Part shown: positions 1 through 5,559 of the stretch, piece by piece
Layout: each line of letters starts with the position of its first letter
How positions within the stretch are numbered: position 1 is the stretch's first letter
The notes under the pieces: model-generated
What the model saw: the letters and a program-made list of their open reading frames with translations, nothing else
What the model was told of the DNA's origin: nothing
Databases searched by the model: none
Program-made: the position numbers and the translations under genes
Assembly (NCBI RefSeq): GCF_000813325.1
Contig: NZ_BBQE01000020.1
Reading direction: 5' to 3' (one strand)
Source: Sulfurospirillum cavolei
Lineage (GTDB): Bacteria > Campylobacterota > Campylobacteria > Campylobacterales > Sulfurospirillaceae
DNA length: 5,559 nucleotides

Positions 1-117
1 GAACTGGCGGCGACCTACGTTTCCATCCCAGTAAGGGAAAGTATTATCGGCGATGAAGAGCTTAGCTTCCTGGTTCGAAATGGGACAGGGCGTTTCCTCT
101 TCTCAATAGCCACCAGA
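1..117 (-). rRNA. rrf: 5S ribosomal RNA (3' end at the window edge)
   Basis: This is the 5S rRNA of the large ribosomal subunit and the last gene of the operon. Read on the minus strand it begins near CTGGTGGC (ending at plus position 116) and finishes with GCCGCCAG followed by UUC at the window edge. These two ends form the terminal helix I with eight pairs, one of them G-U. The interior contains the conserved stretch CCCATTTCGAACCAGGAAG, the equivalent of CCCATGCCGAACTCAGAAG in E. coli 5S. The length of about 117 nt is normal. The exact 5' base is uncertain by one or two positions, and up to a few 3' bases could lie outside the window. Confidence 0.95.
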
Positions 118-120
118 ATC

Positions 121-210
121 GTGAAATAAAGGATATAGGGGTCAGTTGTTTGAGTTTTTACCTTTAGGTTAAAAGTAAAACTCTGACTCCCGTTATATCA
201 TTTATTTCAC
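121..210 (-). repeat. Long imperfect hairpin between 23S and 5S
   Basis: The two ends, GTGAAATAAA (121-130) and TTTATTTCAC (201-210), are perfect inverted repeats. After one mismatch the stem continues with GATATA/TATATC (132-137 with 194-199), then GGG/CCC (138-140 with 189-191), then GTCAG/CTGAC (141-145 with 183-187), with bulges between the blocks. A GAGTTTT/AAAACTC block (152-158 with 177-183) competes only at base 183, and the apex is near 163-166. The stem lies wholly upstream of 5S in the transcript, about four bases from its 5' end. An RNase recognition structure for releasing 5S precursor is the simplest reading. This role is inferred. Confidence 0.75.
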
Positions 211-224
211 CATTCTTTCGGTGA
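207..224 (-). repeat. Small hairpin overlapping the long 5S-proximal hairpin
   Basis: TCACC (207-211) and GGTGA (220-224) form a five-pair stem around an eight-base loop. Bases 207-210 are also part of the terminal stem of the 121-210 hairpin, so the two structures are mutually exclusive at that end. Confidence 0.5.
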
Positions 225-225
225 T

Positions 226-292
226 TTTAGTATTGTCTAGTCAACAAAGCGCTTTACACTTAATAAGGAAGTGAAATAGCATTATCATACAA
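226..292 (-). other. 3' arm of the 23S processing stalk
   Basis: This segment is complementary to the region upstream of 23S (3301-3401). The blocks are 287-292 with 3301-3306, 279-284 with 3309-3314, 254-277 with 3317-3340 (24 consecutive pairs including two G-U on the RNA), 240-252 with 3374-3386 (12 of 13), 231-237 with 3390-3396, and 226-229 with 3398-3401. Long stalks bringing together the flanks of 23S are the known substrate of RNase III in bacteria. The function here is inferred from the pairing and position. Confidence 0.88.
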
Positions 293-340
293 TAATACCT
301 CATACGAAAAAGCCAAAGCTTTTTTGTGCTTTAGTATTTG

Positions 341-378
341 CTACTTTAGCTTGGACTTAGTTCAAGCGTTAAAAGTAG
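341..378 (-). repeat. Hairpin just downstream of the 23S 3' end
   Basis: CTACTTT (341-347) pairs with AAAGTAG (372-378), and inside it GCTTG (349-353) pairs with CAAGC (363-367) around a nine-base loop. It begins about ten bases past the mature 23S 3' end and sits inside the processing stalk. It has no U-tract on the transcript, so it is not a terminator. It may help define the final 3' trimming point. Confidence 0.5.
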
Positions 379-504
379 ATTAATATAGAATAAGCCAAAC
401 GACCTATTAGTACTGGTCAGCTAAAGGGCTCTCACCCATTACACACCCAGCCTATCAAACATGTAGTCTTCATGAGGTCTTCAGGGAAAGTTCATCTTGG
501 AGTT

Positions 505-536
<32 letters not shown>

Positions 537-603
537 ACATCCGAACATAGCTACCGGGCGATGCTCTTGGCAGAACAACCCGTACACCAGTGGTTCGTTC
601 GAC

Positions 604-619
604 CCGGTCCTCTCGTACT
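604..619 (-). other. Sarcin-ricin loop of 23S
   Basis: The minus strand reads AGTACGAGAGGACCGG, the invariant loop used by elongation factors EF-Tu and EF-G. The GAGA tetraloop lies at 611-614, with the A2660 equivalent at 613. It is unaltered, which argues that this 23S copy is functional. Confidence 0.95.
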
Positions 620-656
620 AGGGTCAACTCTCCTCAACTTTCCTACGCCCACGGCA

Positions 657-742
<86 letters not shown>

Positions 743-743
743 C

Positions 744-799
<56 letters not shown>

Positions 800-810
800 G
801 CTCTTGGGGG

Positions 811-829
811 AGATCAGCCTGTTATCCCC
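811..829 (-). other. Peptidyl-transferase loop segment of 23S
   Basis: The minus strand reads GGGGATAACAGGCTGATCT, the conserved central loop of domain V. By alignment to E. coli, position 822 is A2451 and 826 is G2447. No change from the bacterial consensus is seen in this stretch. Confidence 0.92.
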
Positions 830-846
830 GGGGTACCTTTTATCCT

Positions 847-886
<40 letters not shown>

Positions 887-1004
887 TGACCGACTTTCGT
901 CTCTGCTCGAGGTGTATCTCTCACAGTCAAGCTGGCTTGTACCATTATACTCTACGAACGATTTCCAACCGTTCTGAGCCAACCTTTGTAAGCCTCCGTT
1001 ACTT

Positions 1005-1036
<32 letters not shown>

Positions 1037-1324
1037 ACCAGACATTGTCCTGAACATAGATAATATGTCCCAGTTAGCTATCAGAATAAAGAAGAGTGGT
1101 ATCTCAACAATGGCTCAGGTGCAACTGGCGTCACACCCTCAAAGCCTCCCACCTATCCTGCACATCTTTATCCCAACAGCAGTGTCAAGCTATAGTAAAG
1201 GTCCACGGGGTCTTTCCGTCTTGCCGCGGGTAGGAGGAATTTTCACCTCCACTACAATTTCACTGGATTCCTGGTCGAGACAGCTCCCATCTCGTTACGC
1301 CATTCATGCAGGTCGATATTTAAT

Positions 1325-1376
<52 letters not shown>

Positions 1377-1429
1377 TGGGGCTTCGATCAATGGCTTCGC
1401 TTGCGCTAACCACATCAATTAACCTTCCA

Positions 1430-1460
<31 letters not shown>

Positions 1461-1469
1461 TCTTACGAG

Positions 1470-1502
<33 letters not shown>

Positions 1503-2195
1503 GGAGGGACTCTTTGTTGCAACCTTTTCCGCTTTCAGAAGCAAGTTCTTATACAGAAGGAGGCACACCTTATACCGAAGATACGGTGCTATTTTGCAGA
1601 GTTCCTTAACCAGATTTCTTCCACGCGCCTTAGAATACTCATCTCACCCACCTGTGTCGGTTTACGGTACGAGCAATAATAGATATACTTAGAAACTTTT
1701 CTTGGCTCGACGGCATCAACGATTCACCATCCACTCCGAAGAGCATCAAGTGCCTGTCAGGTCTCGAATAAAAGATTACGGATTTGCCTGTAATCTAATC
1801 TACGCCCTTCGAACAACTATTCCATCAGTTGCCTCGTTTAGCCCTAAGCGTCCTTCCATCGCGCTCTATTATTGGTGTTGGAATATTAACCAACTTTCCA
1901 TCGTCTACCCCTTTCGGACTCGACTTAGGTCCCGACTAACCCTACGATGACGAACATCGCGTAGGAAACCTTGGGTTTTCGGCGAACGGGATTCTCACCC
2001 GTTTTATCGCTACTCATGCCTGCATACTCACTTCTAGCCGCTCCAGCGCTCCTTACCGGTACACCTTCAATGCTGACTAGAACGCTCTCCTACCACTCTA
2101 TTAAAAATAGAATCTACAGCTTCGGTGGATAACTTTAGCCCCGTTATATTTTCCGCGCAGAATCGCTAGACCAGTGAGCTGTTACGCTTTCTTTA

Positions 2196-2226
<31 letters not shown>

Positions 2227-2792
2227 TTGTTTAAGCAACTCCACATCGTTTTCCACTGAGTTATCACTTTGGGACCTTAGCTGGTAGTCTGGGTTGTTCC
2301 CCTTTTGACGACGCATTTTATCACCCGCCGCCTGACTGCCATGATTACATATACGGTATTCGGAGTTTGACAGGGTTTGGTACCTTGGTATAGGCCCTAG
2401 CCCAATCAGTGCTCTACCCCCGTATACTACAACATGACGCTATACCTAAATATATTTCGGAGAGAACCAGCTATCACGAAGTTTGATTGGCCTTTCACCC
2501 CTATCCACAAGTCATCCCAAGACTTTTCAACGTCAGCGAGTTCGGTCCTCCACTAGCTCTTACACCAGCTTCAACCTGCTCATGGATAGATCACTTCGCT
2601 TCGGGTCTGCAGCATCTGACTAATTCGCCCTATTAAGACTCGCTTTCGCTACGGCTCCGAGTTTTCTTAACCTCGCCAGATACCACAACTCGCAGGCTCA
2701 TTATGCAAAAGGCAGTCCATCACCCTGATAAATCATAGGGCTCTGAATGATTGTAAGCAAATGGTTTCAGGTTCTATTTCACTCCCCTCACT

Positions 2793-2826
<34 letters not shown>

Positions 2827-3300
2827 TCACTATCGGTCTGTAAGTAGTATTTAGGGTTGAGAGGTGGTCCTCCCGGCTTCAGACAGAATACCACGTGTTC
2901 CGCCCTACTCAGGATACTGCTAAGATGAATCTAGATTTCGTATATGGGACTATCACCCGCTATGGTTAACCTTTCCAGGTTACTCTACTACCTATCATCA
3001 TTCTACAACGCAGTCCTACAACCCCAGATGCAAGCATCTGGTTTGCCCTCTTCCAAGTTCGCTCGCCGCTACTATCGGAATCTCTATTTGATTTCTTCTC
3101 CTCTGGCTACTGAGATGTTTCACTTCGCCAGGTTCGCCCCCCGCAGGGTAACTGATATCACTATCAGCTGGGTTGCCCCATTCGGATACTTACGGATCAA
3201 AGCCTCTTGACGGCTCCCCGTAACTTTTCGCAGTCTAGTACGTCCTTCATCGCCTCTTACAGCCTAGGCATCCACCATTCGCTCTTAATAGCTTACCTAT

Positions 3301-3401
3301 TTGTATTCTAATGCACATTTCACTCCCTTATTAAATGTAATGAAACATTCAACAAGTTGTAAATTGTTTTTTTGCGTTTTGTTGACTTTGACAATATTAA
3401 A
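3301..3401 (-). other. 5' arm of the 23S processing stalk
   Basis: This segment pairs with 226-292 on the far side of 23S, block by block as given for that arm. The innermost pairs start three bases before the 23S 5' end. Between the 24-pair block and the outer 13-base block lies an unpaired 33-base stretch (3341-3373) that can form only small local hairpins such as CAAC-AA-GTTG. RNase III cleavage is inferred. Confidence 0.88.
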
Positions 3402-3411
3402 TTAAATAACT

Positions 3412-3430
3412 TTAGACTAAAAAAGTCTAA
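3412..3430 (-). repeat. Seven-pair hairpin in the tRNA-Ala to 23S spacer
   Basis: TTAGACT (3412-3418) and AGTCTAA (3424-3430) form a perfect stem with a five-base loop. On the transcript the loop is all U. There is no U-tract after the stem, and 23S follows, so a terminator is unlikely. Confidence 0.55.
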
Positions 3431-3460
3431 TAACAATCTTCTTATTGAAAACTGTTATTA
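3428..3460 (-). repeat. Second spacer hairpin, overlapping the first
   Basis: TAATAAC (3428-3434) pairs with GTTATTA (3454-3460). An inner CAAT/ATTG pairing (3434-3437 with 3444-3447) is possible in part. Bases 3428-3430 are shared with the neighbouring hairpin, so at full length the two compete. The role is unknown. Confidence 0.45.
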
Positions 3461-3477
3461 AACTTCTTACTCTCTTT

Positions 3478-3500
3478 TTGACAATGCCCATTAAAATGGT
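3478..3500 (-). promoter_or_regulatory. Spacer copy of the leader motif (possible antitermination element)
   Basis: The plus strand reads TTGACA, then ATGCCCA, then TTAAAATGGT. The leader just upstream of the 16S stalk (5438-5456) reads TTGACA, TTG, TTAAAATGGT. The last four bases (TGGT, 3497-3500) are the ACCA end of tRNA-Ala on the transcript. In E. coli, boxA antitermination sites occur in both the leader and the 16S-23S spacer, so a paired element in these positions is suggestive. The match to the boxA consensus is only partial and the function is inferred. Confidence 0.35.
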
Positions 3501-3572
3501 GGAGAATAGCGGGATCGAACCGCTGACCTCCTGCGTGCAAAGCAGGCGCTCTCCCAGCTGAGCTAATTCCCC
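3497..3572 (-). tRNA. tRNA-Ala, anticodon UGC
   Basis: This is a 76-nt alanine tRNA with the 3' CCA encoded in the gene. The acceptor stem is GGGGAAT with ATTCTCC and contains the G3:U70 wobble pair that alanyl-tRNA synthetase recognises. The anticodon arm is CCTGC-TTTGCAC-GCAGG, with the anticodon at 3537-3539, and the T arm carries GGTTCGATCC. It is the second tRNA of the 16S-23S spacer, in the order Ile then Ala that is most common in bacteria. Only one base separates it from tRNA-Ile. Nothing in the sequence suggests loss of function. Confidence 0.98.
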
Positions 3573-3573
3573 A

Positions 3574-3650
3574 TGGTGGGCTTAAGAGGACTCGAACCTC
3601 TGACCTTACCCTTATCAGGGGTACGCTCTAACCACCTGAGCTATAAGCCC
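3574..3650 (-). tRNA. tRNA-Ile, anticodon GAU
   Basis: This is a 77-nt isoleucine tRNA with encoded CCA. The acceptor stem is GGGCTTA with TAAGCCC. The anticodon arm is TACCC-CTGATAA-GGGTA, with the anticodon at 3614-3616, and the T arm carries GGTTCGAGTCC. It lies between the 16S processing stalk, whose outermost pair is only seven bases away, and tRNA-Ala, one base away. RNase P must therefore cut tRNA-Ala almost exactly where the Ile 3' end matures. Confidence 0.98.
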
Positions 3651-3657
3651 CTTTTTC

Positions 3658-3693
3658 ATTCAATCTCTCAAAACTAAATAAGCAACCAAGCTA
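3658..3693 (-). other. 3' arm of the 16S processing stalk
   Basis: Bases 3674-3693 pair with 5402-5421 over 20 consecutive positions, two of them G-U on the RNA. Bases 3658-3666 pair with 5429-5437 (nine pairs), and the seven-base joint between them pairs at five positions. Bringing together the flanks of 16S in this way is the known arrangement for RNase III release of 16S precursor. The role here is inferred. Confidence 0.88.
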
Positions 3694-3701
3694 TTCTCGC
3701 C

Positions 3702-3727
3702 GAGACACCATTGTGAGATAGTGTCTC
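3702..3727 (-). repeat. Hairpin after the 16S 3' end
   Basis: GAGACAC (3702-3708) pairs with GTGTCTC (3721-3727) around a 12-base loop. It lies inside the 16S stalk, on the 3' side. There is no following U-tract, so it is probably part of the precursor fold and not a terminator. Confidence 0.6.
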
Positions 3728-3738
3728 TTATACTCTAG

Positions 3739-5247
<1,509 letters not shown>

Positions 5248-5255
5248 AATGTTTC

Positions 5256-5281
5256 TTCAAAGCGAAGTAATTCGCTTTGAA
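5256..5281 (-). repeat. Perfect 11-pair hairpin next to the 16S 5' end
   Basis: TTCAAAGCGAA (5256-5266) and TTCGCTTTGAA (5271-5281) form a perfect stem with a four-base loop. It ends nine bases before the mature 16S 5' end, inside the processing stalk. Such leader hairpins help 16S precursor folding and maturation in other bacteria. The specific role here is inferred. Confidence 0.75.
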
Positions 5282-5289
5282 TTCATTAC

Positions 5290-5337
5290 ACTAAAGCTAG
5301 ACCTTACGGTCAGAATCGACGAATCGAAATCTTTAGT
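5290..5337 (-). repeat. Branched leader structure with two inner hairpins
   Basis: ACTAAAG (5290-5296) pairs with CTTTAGT (5331-5337), seven pairs. Enclosed are GACC-TTAC-GGTC (5300-5311) and TCGA-CGAA-TCGA (5316-5327), giving a three-way junction. The closing stem resembles a tRNA acceptor in length, but no anticodon or T arm is present. Confidence 0.45.
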
Positions 5338-5356
5338 TTTATGAAGTTTGATTTAT

Positions 5357-5374
5357 CTCTTTTATTCCGAAGAG
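5357..5374 (-). repeat. Small leader hairpin
   Basis: CTCTT (5357-5361) pairs with AAGAG (5370-5374) around an eight-base loop. It is weak and may be incidental. Confidence 0.3.
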
Positions 5375-5401
5375 TTGATAATCTCTTACATGTTTGCGTC
5401 C

Positions 5402-5437
5402 TAGCTCGGTCGCTTATTTAGATTTCAAAGATTGAAT
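5402..5437 (-). other. 5' arm of the 16S processing stalk
   Basis: This arm is complementary to 3658-3693 as described for the 3' arm: 20 continuous pairs, a loosely paired seven-base joint, then nine pairs. It is the outermost leader structure that depends on completion of 16S transcription. Confidence 0.88.
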
Positions 5438-5456
5438 TTGACATTGTTAAAATGGT
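5438..5456 (-). promoter_or_regulatory. Leader motif, possible antitermination element
   Basis: On the transcript this reads ACCATTTTAACAATGTCAA. The inner TTTTAACAAT resembles the boxA core CTTTAACAATT of E. coli rrn leaders. It lies right before the 16S stalk and after a hairpin (5466-5493) that could act like boxB. A near copy occurs before the 23S stalk at 3478-3500. The assignment rests on position, duplication and a partial consensus match. Confidence 0.4.
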
Positions 5457-5465
5457 AATGAACGT

Positions 5466-5493
5466 GAAGCTAATCCCCTACTTTGGGTGCTTC
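5466..5493 (-). repeat. Leader hairpin upstream of the boxA-like motif
   Basis: GAAGC (5466-5470) pairs with GCTTC (5489-5493). Inside, a CCC within 5475-5478 can pair with GGG (5485-5487). Its place between the promoter and the boxA-like motif fits a boxB-type hairpin, but the loop has no feature I can link to a known factor. Confidence 0.5.
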
Positions 5494-5500
5494 TCTTTAA

Positions 5501-5520
5501 CCCCGTTCTCTCAAACGAGG
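5501..5520 (-). repeat. Hairpin at the probable transcript 5' end
   Basis: CCCCGTT (5501-5507) pairs with AACGAGG (5514-5520) on the RNA as CCUCGUU with AACGGGG, seven pairs with one U-G, around a six-base loop. The -10 box predicts transcription starting near 5518-5520, so the primary transcript would begin at or just inside this stem, which could protect its 5' end. Confidence 0.5.
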
Positions 5521-5525
5521 ACGAA

Positions 5526-5531
5526 ATTATA
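5526..5531 (-). promoter_or_regulatory. rRNA promoter -10 box TATAAT
   Basis: The minus strand reads GAGTATATAATTTCG, containing a perfect TATAAT. A start about seven bases downstream falls near 5519. At 17-base spacing the -35 position reads CCTTTT inside a run of seven T (5546-5552), not TTGACA. This fits the known sigma-70 promoters of Campylobacter and Helicobacter, which rely on the -10 box and T-rich upstream sequence. The promoter could extend past the right window edge, and further promoters may lie outside. Confidence 0.6.
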
Positions 5532-5559
5532 TACTCGCATTCCTTAAAAAAAGGTTAAA

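Larger units (their letters stand above)
118..387 (-). other. 23S-5S intergenic spacer
   Basis: This AT-rich transcribed spacer of about 270 bases contains no gene. From the 23S side it holds a short hairpin next to the 23S 3' end (341-378), a weaker hairpin (315-332), the 3' arm of the long 23S processing stalk (226-292), a small hairpin (207-224) and a 90-base hairpin beside 5S (121-210). No tRNA was found here, although some bacteria place tRNA genes in this spacer. Confidence 0.85.
3299..3496 (-). other. tRNA-Ala to 23S spacer
   Basis: This transcribed spacer of about 198 bases is very AT-rich and has no gene. In transcript order it holds the leader-like motif (3478-3496, continuing into tRNA-Ala), two overlapping hairpins (3428-3460 and 3412-3430), then the 5' arm of the 23S processing stalk (3301-3401), which includes a 33-base stretch (3341-3373) with no partner on the other arm. 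Confidence 0.85.
3651..3738 (-). other. 16S to tRNA-Ile spacer
   Basis: This short transcribed spacer holds a seven-pair hairpin (3702-3727) eleven bases after the 16S 3' end and the 3' arm of the 16S processing stalk (3658-3693). Only seven bases (GAAAAAG on the transcript) separate the stalk from tRNA-Ile. Confidence 0.85.
5248..5525 (-). other. rRNA operon leader
   Basis: This untranslated leader lies between the promoter -10 box and 16S. In transcript order it contains a hairpin at the probable 5' end (5501-5520), a second hairpin (5466-5493), the TTGACA..TTAAAATGGT motif (5438-5456), the 5' arm of the 16S stalk (5402-5437), a small hairpin (5357-5374), a branched structure (5290-5337) and an 11-pair hairpin (5256-5281) next to 16S. 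No open reading frame with a ribosome binding site was seen. Confidence 0.8.

Noticed and set aside
311..332. Terminator-like AGC-rich hairpin with a T-run in the 23S-5S spacer
   Set aside because: The stem is only three to five pairs, and a terminator here would cut 5S off from the operon. More likely it is a local fold.
5290..5337. Degenerate tRNA in the leader
   Set aside because: Only a seven-pair closing stem and two hairpins are present. There is no T-arm consensus, anticodon loop or CCA end, and 48 bases is too short.
5489..5502. TGCTTCTCTTTAACC on the plus strand, resembling boxA
   Set aside because: It is on the strand opposite to rRNA transcription, so it would not be present in the operon transcript.
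5542..5554. CCTT-A5-AAGG inverted repeat at the right edge, considered as a terminator of an upstream gene
   Set aside because: The stem is four weak pairs with an A/T-run loop. It is better explained as the T-rich upstream part of the rRNA promoter.

Overview
The window is one complete or nearly complete ribosomal RNA operon transcribed on the minus strand (right to left). In transcript order it holds: promoter and leader (about 5559-5248), 16S rRNA (5247-3739), tRNA-Ile(GAU) (3650-3574), tRNA-Ala(UGC) (3572-3497), 23S rRNA (3298-388) and 5S rRNA (about 117-1, reaching the left window edge). There is no credible protein-coding gene. The open reading frames that can be drawn lie almost entirely inside the rRNA genes, mostly antisense to them, and are artefacts. 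No terminator is visible, because the window stops at the 3' end of 5S.

Organism: the rRNA sequences look like Campylobacterota (former Epsilonproteobacteria). The 16S has the short helix-17 region typical of that group, reads UGUACUCACCGCCCGUC where most bacteria read UGUACACACC, and has the familiar 3' end GGATCACCTCCTTT. The spacers and leader are strongly AT-rich, as expected for a low-GC genome of this phylum. By memory of 16S sequences a Sulfurimonas- or Arcobacter-like lineage is possible, but genus placement needs a database comparison.

The spacers are more informative than the genes. Segments flanking 23S (226-292 and 3301-3401) are complementary over about 59 pairs, and segments flanking 16S (3658-3693 and 5402-5437) over about 34 pairs. 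These are the long double-stranded stalks expected as RNase III processing sites, each looping out a whole rRNA. The two tRNAs sit between the stalks with a single base between them. A near-duplicate motif (TTGACA..TG..TTAAAATGGT on the plus strand) lies just 5' of the 16S stalk and again between tRNA-Ala and the 23S stalk, positions where other bacteria carry antitermination signals. The 23S-5S spacer also holds a separate 90-base hairpin next to 5S. The leader has a TATAAT -10 box, a hairpin at the probable transcript start and several further hairpins.

I found no undescribed system such as a defence locus, mobile element or toxin pair. The points worth a second look concern rRNA processing and antitermination structures.
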